A stretch of DNA of 15,284 bases from Rhodospirillales bacterium Alpha_05 (GTDB lineage Bacteria > Pseudomonadota > Alphaproteobacteria > Rhodospirillales > Rhodospirillaceae), in NCBI GenBank assembly GCA_001603335.1, contig LUYR01000217.1, forward strand, positions 1 through 15,284, read 5' to 3'. The notes beneath the pieces were generated by a model. The model ran no database searches, was not told the origin of the DNA, and was given only the letters and a program-made list of their open reading frames with translations. This document shows, in pieces, positions 1 to 8,200 of the stretch. The stretch's first letter is position 1; every line of letters begins with the position of its first letter. Both the position numbers and the translations under genes were made by a program.

Positions 1-173
1 CGAGCCGGCGGCAGGTTGCGGCGGCGATCTTCGGGGAGATGGCGGCGCGCGAGCTCTGGGAGTCCGGTTACCGCTCCCGCATGCAACGACTTGTCGGCGA
101 GGCGGAGGAGATGGTCAGCGGCGGCTACCTGGGACTGCTGAGGCGGGAAACAGAGGGAAAGAGGGGCTTCTGA
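1..173 (+). CDS. C-terminal end of a DUF2285-type protein (partial)
   Basis: The reading frame is open from the left edge and ends at TGA 171-173, so only the last 56 or so residues are visible. They read as an alanine-rich RRQ-V-A-A-A-I-F-G segment, then W-E-S-G-Y-R-S-R, then R-L-V-G-E-A and G-G-Y-L-G-L-L-R. This spacing is what I recall for the end of DUF2285 domains, helix-turn-helix-like proteins common on alphaproteobacterial plasmids and integrative elements. The gene would have begun outside the window. The family assignment rests on the tail alone, so it is moderately secure. The presence of a coding 3' end is more secure because the frame stays open and the next gene starts only 64 bases later. 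The role is probably DNA binding, but nothing visible proves it. Confidence 0.6.
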   Translation, partial: SRRQVAAAIFGEMAARELWESGYRSRMQRLVGEAEEMVSGGYLGLLRRETEGKRGF

Positions 174-216
174 CGGGTGAAGGGCTGAAGCCGGCGAGAG
201 AACACCGGCCCACCCG
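174..216. repeat. Intergenic inverted repeat before the nuclease gene
   Basis: CGGGTG at 174-179 is the exact reverse complement of CACCCG at 211-216. Inside it, GCCGG at 190-194 pairs with CCGGC at 205-209. The structure starts directly after the upstream stop codon and ends 21 bases before the ATG at 238. There is no run of T after it, so it is not a textbook intrinsic terminator. It is the first of six such structures at gene boundaries in this module. Confidence 0.5.
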
Positions 217-237
217 CAACCCGTGAGGAGACCTCCC

Positions 238-759
238 ATGTTCCAGTTCGTCCGCCTGTCCGCCGTCATCGGCATCGTGTTTTTCGCCTGTCTGTCCTTC
301 TGGCCCGCGCTCGACGAGGAGCATTCCGGCCCGGCCAATGTGATCGACGCCGATACAATCGAAGTGGGCGGCGAGAAGCATCGCCTCTACGGCGTCGATG
401 CCGTGGAGATCGACCAGCGCTGCCGCCGTCGCGATAGCGCGACATGGCCTTGCGGCAGAGAGGCCGCCGCCGCGCTTACCAAATTTCTCGAAGGCCGAAA
501 GGTTAGTTGCGAAGTCTGGCAGGGAACGACGCGCGATGCCCATGGCCGGTTCGTATCTGTTTGCTACGCCGGTGGCGACGACATCAGTAGCTGGGTGGCG
601 AAGAACGGCTGGGCGGTTGCCGATCGCGACGCCAATCGTCTCTACAACTACACAAGCGACGAGGGCACGGCCCGGTTTCTGCGCCGCGGCATCTGGAACG
701 GAACCTTCGATCCGCCCGCCGAATGGCGGCGCCGGCAGCAGGTAGGAGGGCAGCCATGA
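238..759 (+). CDS. SNase-like (thermonuclease) protein with N-terminal membrane segment
   Basis: This 173-residue protein resembles staphylococcal nuclease, a calcium-dependent phosphodiesterase acting on DNA and RNA. Residues 7-24 form one hydrophobic stretch after Arg6, so the protein is either secreted or anchored in the inner membrane facing the periplasm. The domain spans about residues 33-165. Active-site equivalents are present: D37/D39 in the V-I-D-A-D-T motif, R49, D54 and E57 in the R-L-Y-G-V-D-A-V-E motif, and R104 in D-A-H-G-R. The residue after D54 is Ala where the staphylococcal enzyme has Thr. Four cysteines (C62, C72, C91, C109) lie in the mature part and could form disulfides. 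I chose ATG 238 because GAGGAG at 226-231 is well placed; an in-frame GTG at 223 would add five residues but overlaps that site. The stop overlaps the next gene's start (ATGA), implying translational coupling. Related nucleases are common on conjugative elements; the substrate here is unknown. Confidence 0.85.
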   Translation: MFQFVRLSAVIGIVFFACLSFWPALDEEHSGPANVIDADTIEVGGEKHRLYGVDAVEIDQRCRRRDSATWPCGREAAAALTKFLEGRKVSCEVWQGTTRDAHGRFVSVCYAGGDDISSWVAKNGWAVADRDANRLYNYTSDEGTARFLRRGIWNGTFDPPAEWRRRQQVGGQP

Positions 760-1601
760 ACGCGCTGTTTCCCCCGCCGACCGACATCTCCACCATCAGG
801 CTCCGAGCGCTTTCGCTCGGCGCCGGTGTGCAGTCTACCACCCTGGCCCTTATGGCCGCCCACGGCGAGGTCGGGCCGATGCCCGACTGCGCCATCTTCG
901 CAGACACCGGCTGGGAGTCGAAGGCCGTCTATGAGCATCTCGCCTGGCTTAAATCGCCGAATGTATTGCCGTTCCCAGTGCATATCGTGACTGCCGGCAA
1001 CATCCGCGACGGGCTGGTCCGCGGCGCGCAGGGCGAGCGCTGGGCCTCGATCCCCGCCTTCACCAAATCCGCATCGGGCAAGGTCGGCATGATCCGCCGG
1101 CAGTGCACCAAGGAACTGAAGATCGTGCCGATCCGCCGCAAGGTGCGTGAGCTGGTCGGGCTCACGGGCAAACGCTCGCCGGGCCGCCCCGTCGTTGAAC
1201 AGTGGATCGGTATCTCCCTGGACGAGATCGTGCGTATGAAAATGTCCTTCGAGCCCTGGCAGGTGAACCGCTGGCCCCTCATCGAACTGGGCATGGCGCG
1301 CCGCGACTGCCTGCGCTGGCTGGAACGGCACGGCTATTCCATGCCGCCCAAGAGCGCCTGCATCGGATGTCCGTATCATTCCGACGTCATGTGGCGGCAG
1401 ATGCGCGAGGAGGATCCCGACGGCTTTGCCGATGCTGTCGCCATCGACCGGCTGATCCGCACCGGTTTCCGCAATCTGCGCGGCGAGGTGTATCTCCATC
1501 GCTCCTGCGTGCCGCTCGACGAGGCCGATCTCGACACGCTGGCGAACAAGGGACAACTCGACCTCTTCGCCGACGAATGTGACGGCATGTGCGGCGTGTG
1601 A
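756..1601 (+). CDS. PAPS-reductase-like adenine-nucleotide alpha-hydrolase family protein
   Basis: This 281-residue protein belongs to the PAPS reductase / ATP-pyrophosphatase fold. Evidence is the PP-loop-like S-L-G-A-G-V-Q-S motif at residues 20-27, F-A-D-T-G at 48-52 followed by W-E-S-K, the R-R-Q-C-T-K-E-L-K segment with C117, and W-I-G-I-S-L-D-E at 150-157. A C-I-G-C pair lies at 202-205, and C251, C275 and C279 sit near the C-terminus. The cysteine set could hold a metal or iron-sulfur cluster; that is inference. The family includes true sulfate-assimilation enzymes, DndC of DNA phosphorothioation, and IbrA-type proteins of phages and plasmids that pair with ParB-like proteins. No other sulfate-assimilation gene is nearby, so a mobile-element or nucleic-acid role is more likely than sulfate reduction. 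The start at ATG 756 has a strong TAGGAGGG site at 743-750 and overlaps the nuclease stop by four bases. The substrate cannot be told from sequence. Confidence 0.8.
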   Translation: MNALFPPPTDISTIRLRALSLGAGVQSTTLALMAAHGEVGPMPDCAIFADTGWESKAVYEHLAWLKSPNVLPFPVHIVTAGNIRDGLVRGAQGERWASIPAFTKSASGKVGMIRRQCTKELKIVPIRRKVRELVGLTGKRSPGRPVVEQWIGISLDEIVRMKMSFEPWQVNRWPLIELGMARRDCLRWLERHGYSMPPKSACIGCPYHSDVMWRQMREEDPDGFADAVAIDRLIRTGFRNLRGEVYLHRSCVPLDEADLDTLANKGQLDLFADECDGMCGV

Positions 1602-1619
1602 CCTGTTTTGCCTGATCGC

Positions 1620-1660
1620 CGAAAGGGTCGCTCTCGACAAGTTCGAGAGCGGCCCTTTCG
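1620..1660. repeat. 18-bp-arm intergenic hairpin
   Basis: The arm 1620-1637 pairs with 1643-1660 across a five-base loop (CAAGT). All 18 positions pair, one of them as G-U. It starts 18 bases after the PAPS-reductase-like stop and ends 58 bases before the ATG at 1719. The bases after it are CCCGTGACGG, with no T-tract, so a Rho-independent terminator is unlikely. It is the longest clean stem in the window. It could be an mRNA-processing or stability element, or a protein-binding site. Confidence 0.8.
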
Positions 1661-1718
1661 CCCGTGACGGGTTGCCAGGTCCGGAACGGTTCTGGGCCGC
1701 CCGTCGCGGAGAACATCG

Positions 1719-2105
1719 ATGCACGATCGCAATTACAGCGCCACCATCGCCAAGGCCCTCGCCACGCCGGGCGGCCATCTGAAGCTCGGCCGCGGAGGGT
1801 TCAGTCTGCACTACCTGAATGAGTATGGCGGCCAGAGCAGCCTGTCCGGCTACGACTGCGACGCCGTGAAACAGCAGGCCATCACCGCCGGACTTGCGGT
1901 GATCGACAGCCGCTGTGTCGACTTCGACAAGGTGGCCAGGCTCGCTATCTCCGGGCCGATGATCTGCGTGGGCGGAACGCCCGACCCTGAACCATGGGGC
2001 GCGTTCTCCTATGCGCCGCTGATCGAGGTGGCGCGCGCCTACGCCGCGGCCGGAGGGGAGGTTTACAACCTCGACCTGGAGGGTACGGCGGAACCGGTGG
2101 CCTGA
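1719..2105 (+). CDS. Conserved-looking small protein of unknown function
   Basis: I do not recognise the family. The product is a 128-residue soluble protein with no membrane segment or signal peptide. Its N-terminal third is rich in glycine (G-G-H-L-K-L-G-R-G-G-F), followed by Q-S-S-L-S-G-Y-D. Three cysteines (C47, C66, C83) and an aromatic-proline stretch (P-E-P-W-G-A-F-S-Y-A-P) are visible. The start at ATG 1719 is supported by CGGAGA at 1707-1712. Codon use matches its neighbours, with G or C mostly at third positions. It lies between the PAPS-reductase-like and ParB genes, with an inverted repeat on each side, so it is probably a separate cistron in the same transcript. It may be an accessory partner of either neighbour, but nothing seen proves this. 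Confidence 0.75.
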   Translation: MHDRNYSATIAKALATPGGHLKLGRGGFSLHYLNEYGGQSSLSGYDCDAVKQQAITAGLAVIDSRCVDFDKVARLAISGPMICVGGTPDPEPWGAFSYAPLIEVARAYAAAGGEVYNLDLEGTAEPVA

Positions 2106-2131
2106 AGAGGGAAAGGGAAGCGGGTGTCTTC

Positions 2132-2176
2132 GTGACGAGCCCGGTTGGGGAAAGAGGGCTTTCTCCGGCTCGTCAC
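2132..2176. repeat. Two-stem intergenic inverted repeat before parB-like gene
   Basis: The outer stem GTGACGAGCC (2132-2141) pairs perfectly with 2167-2176. An inner stem GGGGAAAG (2147-2154) pairs with 2159-2166 through a four-base loop, with one G-U pair. Only five bases on the left (2142-2146) are unpaired between the two stems. It ends 12 bases before the ATG at 2189, right next to the CGGAG ribosome-binding site at 2176-2180. Folding could therefore affect translation of the ParB-family gene. Confidence 0.75.
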
Positions 2177-2188
2177 GGAGAACCTGAC

Positions 2189-4285
2189 ATGGCAAAGGCG
2201 AAAATTGAGAAGATTACGCTGTCCCAAGCGCGGGACATTCCATTCGACAAACTGGTGCTGTCGAGCCGCAACGTCCGGCGGGTGCGGGCCGGCGTATCGA
2301 TCGAGGAACTGGCCGAGGACATCGCCCGGCGCACGCTTTTGCAGTCCCTGAGCGTGCGACCGGTGATCGGAGAAGACGGTCAGCACACCGACAGATACGA
2401 GGTGCAGGCCGGCGGCCGCCGCTACCGGGCACTGGAGCTGCTGGTCAAGCAGAAGCGGCTGGCGAAGAACGCGCCGATCCCCTGCATCGTTCGGGAGGAC
2501 GGCATTCTGGAAGAGGATTCGCTGGCCGAAAACTGCCAACGCGTATCGCTCCACCCGTTGGATCAATTCCGTGCCTTCCAGGCGCTCAAGGAGCAGGGCC
2601 TCGACGAGGAAGAAATCGCCGCCCGCTTCTTCGTGACGCCGCAGATCGTCCGGCAGCGGCTGAAGCTCGCCAGCGTGTCGCCCGGGCTGCTGGAGGTCTA
2701 TGCTGATGACGAGATGTCGCTGGAACAGCTCATGAGCTTCACGATTTCCGACAACCATGCCCGGCAGGAGCAGGTCTGGGAGACCGTGCAGCGTGGCCAT
2801 AACAAGGAGCCCTATTACATCCGCAAGCTGCTGACCGAGAACACGGTGCGGGCCTCCGACAAGCGCGCTCGCTTCGTCGGGCTCGCGGTCTATGAGGAAG
2901 CCGGCGGCATCGTGCTGCGCGACCTGTTCTCGCAGAATGACGAAGGCTGGCTCCAGGATGTCGCGCTGCTGGAGCGGCTTGTCACCGAGAAGCTCGCGGC
3001 CGAGGCCGAGACGATCAAGGCCGAAGGCTGGAAGTGGATCGAGGTCGCTCCGGACTTTCCTTATGGCCACACCGCCGGCCTGCGCCGCGTCACGGGCGAA
3101 ATGGAGCCGCTGTCCGACGACGAGCATGCCCGCCGCGAAGCCCTGCGGTCGGAGTTCGAGGAGATCGAACAGCGCTATTTCCAGGAGAGCGACGAGGATC
3201 TACCCGAGGAGGTCGACCGGCGTCTCGCCGAGATCGAGGCGGAGCTCGACGCCTTCGAGGAGCGGTCGGTTCGCTATGATCCCGTCGAGGTCGCCCGCGC
3301 CGGTGCCTTCGTCTCCATCGACGGCGACGGCCGGCTGAAGATCGAGCGCGGCTATGTCCGGCCCGAGGACGAAGCCCCGATCGCGGACGACGGGGGTGAT
3401 GCTGGCGAAGCAAGAGGCGATGTCGATGCAGCATCGCCAGGTTCCGTCGAAGGTGCGCAATTCGCATCCAGTCAGGATCCGACGAACACCAGTCCCTCCA
3501 ACGCCGATGCAGATGGTGAGGAAGACGGCCTCAAGCCGCTGTCCGAGCGCCTGGTCATGGAACTGACGGCGCACCGGACGCTCGCCCTGCGCGATGCGCT
3601 GGCGAACGACCCGGACATTGCCTTCCTCGCCGCGCTGCACGCCCTCGTTCTCCAGACCTTCTGGCGTTATCCGACGGCGAGCTGCCTGGAGATTCGCGCC
3701 GAAAGCCCAACGCCGACCGTTCAGGGGCCGGGGCTGAAGGAGAGCCAGTCGGCGAAGGCCATAGACGAGCGGCACGCCAATTGGGAGAAGCAGCTTCCCG
3801 ACGAGCCGGAACTGCTCTGGGAGTTTCTCTGCGATTTCGACCACGACAGCCGCATGGCGCTCTTCGCCCATTGCGTCTCGCTCACCGTCAACGCGGTGCA
3901 TGAGCCGTGGAACCGGACACAGGGCCGTCGGCATCATGCCGACCAACTCGCCTGCGCGGTTTCGCTCGACATGACCGCGGCCGGGTGGAAGCCGACGGTG
4001 GAGAACTACCTCAATCGCGTGCCGAAGGCCCGCATCCTCGAGGCGGTCACCGAGACCAAGGGCGCCGGCATGGCGGAACTGATCGAAGGGCTGAAGAAGT
4101 CCGACATGGCCGAGCAGGCCGAGCGGCTTCTGGCCGATACCGGCTGGCTCCCCGAGCCGCTGCGCACGCCCGGCGTCGAGACCGTAGTGGTCACGGGCGA
4201 ACCGAGGTCTCCGGAGCCGGATGCCTCGCCCTCGGAGTCTTCCGCCGCCGCCGAACTTCCGGCTTTCCTCACCGCTGCCGAATAA
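2189..4285 (+). CDS. Large ParB/RepB/Spo0J-family protein
   Basis: This 698-residue protein is about twice the usual ParB length. Residues 17-120 form a ParB N-terminal domain with the CTP-binding-type motifs G-G-R-R-Y-R-A (75-81) and E-N-C-Q-R (114-118). A helix-turn-helix follows at about 140-162 (E-E-I-A-A-R-F-F-V-T-P-Q-I-V). Residues 311-362 are highly charged and probably coiled-coil. Residues 392-450 are an acidic, Asp/Ser/Gly-rich linker. About 450-660 form a second helical region I cannot name, and the last 35 residues are Pro/Ser/Ala-rich. ATG 2189 is chosen because CGGAG lies just upstream and a hairpin ends there; the frame is open further upstream but overlaps the previous gene. 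No parA-like partner and no canonical parS is visible. The family role is DNA binding for partition or regulation. A link to the PAPS-reductase-like gene, as in IbrA/IbrB pairs, is possible. Confidence 0.88.
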   Translation: MAKAKIEKITLSQARDIPFDKLVLSSRNVRRVRAGVSIEELAEDIARRTLLQSLSVRPVIGEDGQHTDRYEVQAGGRRYRALELLVKQKRLAKNAPIPCIVREDGILEEDSLAENCQRVSLHPLDQFRAFQALKEQGLDEEEIAARFFVTPQIVRQRLKLASVSPGLLEVYADDEMSLEQLMSFTISDNHARQEQVWETVQRGHNKEPYYIRKLLTENTVRASDKRARFVGLAVYEEAGGIVLRDLFSQNDEGWLQDVALLERLVTEKLAAEAETIKAEGWKWIEVAPDFPYGHTAGLRRVTGEMEPLSDDEHARREALRSEFEEIEQRYFQESDEDLPEEVDRRLAEIEAELDAFEERSVRYDPVEVARAGAFVSIDGDGRLKIERGYVRPEDEAPIADDGGDAGEARGDVDAASPGSVEGAQFASSQDPTNTSPSNADADGEEDGLKPLSERLVMELTAHRTLALRDALANDPDIAFLAALHALVLQTFWRYPTASCLEIRAESPTPTVQGPGLKESQSAKAIDERHANWEKQLPDEPELLWEFLCDFDHDSRMALFAHCVSLTVNAVHEPWNRTQGRRHHADQLACAVSLDMTAAGWKPTVENYLNRVPKARILEAVTETKGAGMAELIEGLKKSDMAEQAERLLADTGWLPEPLRTPGVETVVVTGEPRSPEPDASPSESSAAAELPAFLTAAE

Positions 4286-4313
4286 GCGGCTGCTCTCTCA
4301 AATCCATCCACTT

Positions 4314-4358
4314 AAGCCCGGTCCCCGTGCGGCGGAATGTCCGAGCGGGACCGGGCTT
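4314..4358. repeat. 12-bp-arm intergenic inverted repeat
   Basis: AAGCCCGGTCCC at 4314-4325 is the exact reverse complement of 4347-4358, with a 21-base middle that can form a few further pairs. It lies between the ParB-like stop and the next start, and ends 21 bases before the ATG at 4380. The next bases are CGCCCATTTCTGGAGG; the short TTT is not a convincing terminator tract. Confidence 0.75.
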
Positions 4359-4379
4359 CGCCCATTTCTGGAGGTCGAA

Positions 4380-4979
4380 ATGCCGAACCCGACCAACCCT
4401 GCCTACACCCCATGGGGCAAAGCCGACTATGAGAAGGTCTACGCCGAGGGCATCGTCTTTTATGGCACACCGTCGCATGGCGGCTACAAGCTCGACCGCG
4501 AGCGCAACGCCAAGGTTCATCCTGCTCTGCGCGAGAGAGACGGATTTTACGAAGAGGATTGCGCCTGGGCGAAAGTCGCCTTCACCTTCCCCGAAGTCTT
4601 TTCCGAGAAGGACCGCGAAGCGGCCATCCGCACGCTGAAGGAATGGTATCCCGACGAATACGAGACTGTCGCAGGCGTTATCCTTGCCCCCGGCGAATCC
4701 CACGTCAAAGACGAGCGGCTGTTCCTTGAACGCCACGCCAACGACTGGATCGTCATCAGCGCGATCAGGTCGGACCAGCATCCCGGCATGGTCGAGTGCA
4801 TTGCCACAATAGGTGGCCGACGTGGGCAATGGGGCAAGCCCGATTCCGCCGAGCGGCGCTATCTTGTGTCCAATCAGGAATACGACCAGCGCGGCAAATT
4901 CGGCTTCGTCATCGATCCCGATCGCCACGCGCTCTGCGACGATCCCGCCAGCCTCCTCACAGGGAGGGTGGCGTCATGA
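4380..4979 (+). CDS. DUF7007-like protein of unknown function
   Basis: This 199-residue soluble protein carries near its N-terminus T-P-W-G-K-A-D-Y, G-I-V-F-Y-G-T-P-S-H-G-G-Y-K-L and R-N-A-K-V-H-P-A-L-R, then F-Y-E-E-D-C-A-W-A. I recall this combination (aligned S-H-G-G, R-N-A-K-V and Y-E-E-D-C-x-W-A) from the DUF7007 group found on alphaproteobacterial plasmids and integrative elements. The name comes from memory and was not checked. No catalytic motif is evident. The N-terminal part about 10-110 looks like the conserved domain, and the rest is probably an extension. CTGGAGG at 4369-4375 is the ribosome-binding site. The stop overlaps the start of the following short gene (ATGA at 4976-4979), so the two were probably co-translated. 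A housekeeping role for the element is likely only by association. Confidence 0.7.
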   Translation: MPNPTNPAYTPWGKADYEKVYAEGIVFYGTPSHGGYKLDRERNAKVHPALRERDGFYEEDCAWAKVAFTFPEVFSEKDREAAIRTLKEWYPDEYETVAGVILAPGESHVKDERLFLERHANDWIVISAIRSDQHPGMVECIATIGGRRGQWGKPDSAERRYLVSNQEYDQRGKFGFVIDPDRHALCDDPASLLTGRVAS

Positions 4980-5190
4980 TCCCTGACCACATCCGCGCCA
5001 ATTTCCAGACCCTCATGCGTGCCGCCGAAAACGGCGACCTGGCGCTTGACAAGAGTGCGCGGACGCCGAAACCGGCGCGCCGCGTTACGTCATATGCGCC
5101 GTCGGCCGCAACGGCGGCGAACACCTCTTCACGCCCTTCGGCCATCTGGCGGAGAAGAATCCCTACGAGGCTTACCGGCCGCCAGAGTGA
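4976..5190 (+). pseudogene. Frameshifted DUF6117-like small gene
   Basis: The frame from ATG 4976 begins M-I-P-D-H-I-R-A-N-F-Q-T-L-M-R-A-A and G-D-L-A-L, the start I recall for DUF6117 proteins (about 70 residues). After codon CTT 5045-5047 it runs into an atypical Arg/Ser/Thr-rich tail ending at 5204-5206. The frame starting at GAG 5053 continues the family pattern instead: E-C-A-D-A-E-T-G-A-P-R-Y-V, then H-L-F-T-P-F-G-H-L-A-E, then N-P-Y-E-A-Y-R-P-P, with TGA at 5188-5190. The five bases 5048-5052 sit where three or six are expected, which is a net gain of two or loss of one. Either the gene is broken or the read has an error there. The start overlaps the upstream stop by four bases. DUF6117 function is not known to me. 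A shorter altered product from the first frame cannot be excluded. Confidence 0.75.
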
Positions 5191-5211
5191 GAGCGGACCG
5201 GGATGAGGGTG

Positions 5212-5246
5212 GGCCGGGAGCGGGCAAGAGAGAGCCTGCCCCGGCC
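5212..5246. repeat. Imperfect GC-rich hairpin followed by TTTT
   Basis: GGCCGGG at 5212-5218 and following bases pair imperfectly with 5234-5246 (GCCTGCCCCGGCC). TTTTCCTT follows at 5247-5254, so of all the boundary hairpins this is the one closest to an intrinsic terminator. It ends 32 bases before the ATG at 5279. It could separate the DUF7007/DUF6117 pair from the helicase gene or attenuate transcription into it. Confidence 0.55.
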
Positions 5247-5278
5247 TTTTCCTTAAACCTCAATCCCGGAGCAATCTC

Positions 5279-8200
5279 ATGAATCTGATGACGCCAGCGG
5301 CGGCGGTGACCGTCGCCGCACCCGTCCGTGCGCCCGAAGAAGAGGCCGCCTGCATCCTCAAGGCGGCGGAGCGCATTCTGACTGGTCTCGAACGCGGCGT
5401 TCTCATCGAGGCCCGTGTCCTGCGACAGGCGATGGAGGAAGCGTTCGGCGGTTCGGACGCCGAGGGTTTCTGGACCTGGAAAGCTGCATACGAAGCTTGC
5501 GAAGCCGCGCAGGTGCTGTTCCTCCGTAAATATGGTCGCGCCATGCGGGAGACGGCGGGCTCGCCCGTCGCACAACTCGCCATGCTTTCCCGCATCGCCG
5601 AGCGTCTTCCCACCCACACCCGCCGCACGCAGGAATCCGAGGAGCTCCAGCAGTTCAGCACACCCATGCCGCTTGCCTATGCGGCCAGCATCGCGGCGGG
5701 CCTCACCGGCGACGATGCGGTGCTGGAGCCGTCAGCCGGCACGGGGATGCTTGCCGTATTCGCCGAGATTATGGGCGCGCGGCTGGCGCTCAACGAGATC
5801 GCCGCGACGCGGGCTGCGCTCCTCCGGCGGCTGTTCCCGGACAGCCTGGTCAGCACACATGATGCCGCCAGCATCGATGACCGGCTGGCGGACGATATCG
5901 CGCCGTCGGTCGTTCTCATGAACCCACCCTTCTCGGCGGCGCTCCACGTGCAGGGGCGCGTCTCCGACGCGGACTTCCATCACGTGCGCTCCGCGTTGGC
6001 GCGGCTGCCGCAAGGCGGTCGCCTGGTCGCCATTACTGGGCACAATTTTCCCGTCGATAAGCTGAACGGCGCGGTGCGCTTCACCTGCGTCGTGGACGGC
6101 GCCGTCTATTACAAGCACGGGACCACCTTCGACACGCGCCTCACCGTCATCGACAAGTCGCTTGAAACGGTTTCGCCGCCGGTTTTGCCGCGCGCGGAGA
6201 ACGCCGCCGACTTGCTCGCCCGCCTCATCGAACATCTGCCGCCTCGCTTGGAGGTGGACGGCGAGATCGGACTCGGCACAGCGGCGAAAGTCGCTGTTGC
6301 ACGCAAGGCCGCGCCAATCGCGCATGAGCCCATCGAGTGGAAGCCGGCCGAGGGCGCCGACCTGACCGACGCGCTCTACGAGGGCTACGCCCTGCAATCG
6401 ATCCATATCCCCGGCGCCAAGCCGCATCCTACGAAGCTGGTGCAGTCGGCGGCCATGGCCTCGGTGGCGTCGCCGCACCCTTCCTATCGGCCGCATCTTC
6501 CGGTGCATATAATAAAGAGTGGCATCCTCTCCGACGCTCAGCTTGAGAGCGTCATCTATGCCGGCGATGCGCATTCCGGGTATCTCGCGGGATCGTGGAC
6601 GGTCGATGAGACCTTCGACAATATCCATGCCGCGCCGGAAGGCGCCGAGAATGCCGTGCGCTTCCGCCGCGGCTGGTTCCTGGGCGACGGCACCGGCTGC
6701 GGCAAGGGCCGGCAGGTTGCCGGCATCATCCTCGACAACTGGTTCAAGGGCCGCCACAAGGCGGTGTGGATCTCCAAGTCCGACAAGCTGACCGAGGACG
6801 CGCAGCGCGACTGGTCGGCGCTCGGCATGGAGCAACTGCTCGTCCAGCCTCTGTCGCGCTTCAAGCAGGGCACGCCGGTCCGGCTGTCGGAAGGGGTGCT
6901 GTTCGTGACCTACGCCACCCTGCGCAACGAGCCGCGCCTGCGCCAGGTCATCGACTGGCTGGGAGACGGCTTCGACGGCGTGATCGTTTTCGACGAAGCC
7001 CATGCCATGGCCAACGCCGCCGGCAGCAAGGGTGAGCGCGGCGAACAACTTCCCTCCCAGCAAGGTCGTGCCGGCCTGCGCCTGCAGCGCGCCTTGCCGG
7101 GCGCTCGTATCGTCTATGTCTCCGCAACCGGCGCCACCGATGTGCGCAACCTCGCCTATGCCGAACGGCTCGGCCTGTGGGGCGGCGAGGACTTCCCGTT
7201 CGCCAATCGAGCCGAGTTTGTGCAGGCGGTCGAAGCAGGCGGCGTGGCGGCGATGGAGGTCCTGGCCCGCGACCTCAAGGCGCTTGGCCTCTACACGGCG
7301 CGGTCGCTGTCCTATGAGGGCGTCGAGGTCGAGATCGTCGAGCACAATCTCACCCCGGCGCAGGTGGAAATCTACGACGCCTACGCTGAAGCGTTCCAGG
7401 TGATCCATTCCAACCTGGGCGCCGCCCTCGAAGCCTCGAACGTCACCGGGGAGCGAAAAACCCTCAACGGCCAGGCGAAGTCCGCCGCCCTGTCGGTGTT
7501 CGAGGGCGCCAAGCAGCGCTTCTTCGCCGCGCTGCTTTCGGGGCTGAAGACCGCCACGCTCATCAAGTCCATCGAGGCGGATATAGCGGCGGGACATGCC
7601 GCCATCGTGCAACTGGTCTCCACCGGTGAGGCGATCCTCGACCGCCGCCTGTCCGAGATTCCAGCCGAGGAATGGGCGGACCTGAACGTCGATCTGTCGC
7701 CCCGCGACGTGATCCTCACCTATTTGCAGCACGCCTTCCCGACGCAGCTCTATGAGCCTTACACCGACGAGGACGGCAATCTGCGCTCGCGCCCCGCGTT
7801 CGATGCCGAGGGCAACCCGATCCAGTGCCGCGAGGCCGTCGCCTCCCGTGACCGGATGATCGAGCGTCTCGCCTCGCTCGATCCCGTGCCAGGCAGCCTC
7901 GATCAGATCATTCAGCGCTTCGGGACAGACAAGGTAGCGGAAGTGACGGGACGGTCACGGCGGATCGTGCGCAAGGGCGATCGGCTGTGCGTCGAGAACC
8001 GTCCGCCCTCGGCCAATCTTGCGGAGACGCAAGCCTTCATGGATGACGAGAAGCGCATCCTAGTCTTCTCGGACGCCGGCGGGACGGGCCGCTCCTACCA
8101 TGCCGACCGCGGCGCGAAGAATCAGCGCCTGCGCGTCCATTACCTGCTCGAAGCGGGCTGGAAGGCCGACACCGCCATCCAGGGCCTCGGCCGCTCCAAC

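Noticed and set aside
756..1601. Calling the PAPS-reductase-like gene cysH or dndC
   Set aside because: There is no neighbouring sulfate-assimilation or dnd gene, and the motifs fit the broader mobile-element group at least as well.
648..2195. Long - strand open frame across the nuclease, PAPS-reductase-like and small genes
   Set aside because: It spans three real genes and their gaps, has Arg/Gly/Ala-rich unstructured composition, and has no motif.
5732..7732. Long open frame of 666 codons on the - strand inside the helicase gene
   Set aside because: It is antisense to a protein with intact methyltransferase and helicase motifs. High GC content keeps the opposite strand open, and its translation shows no domain pattern.
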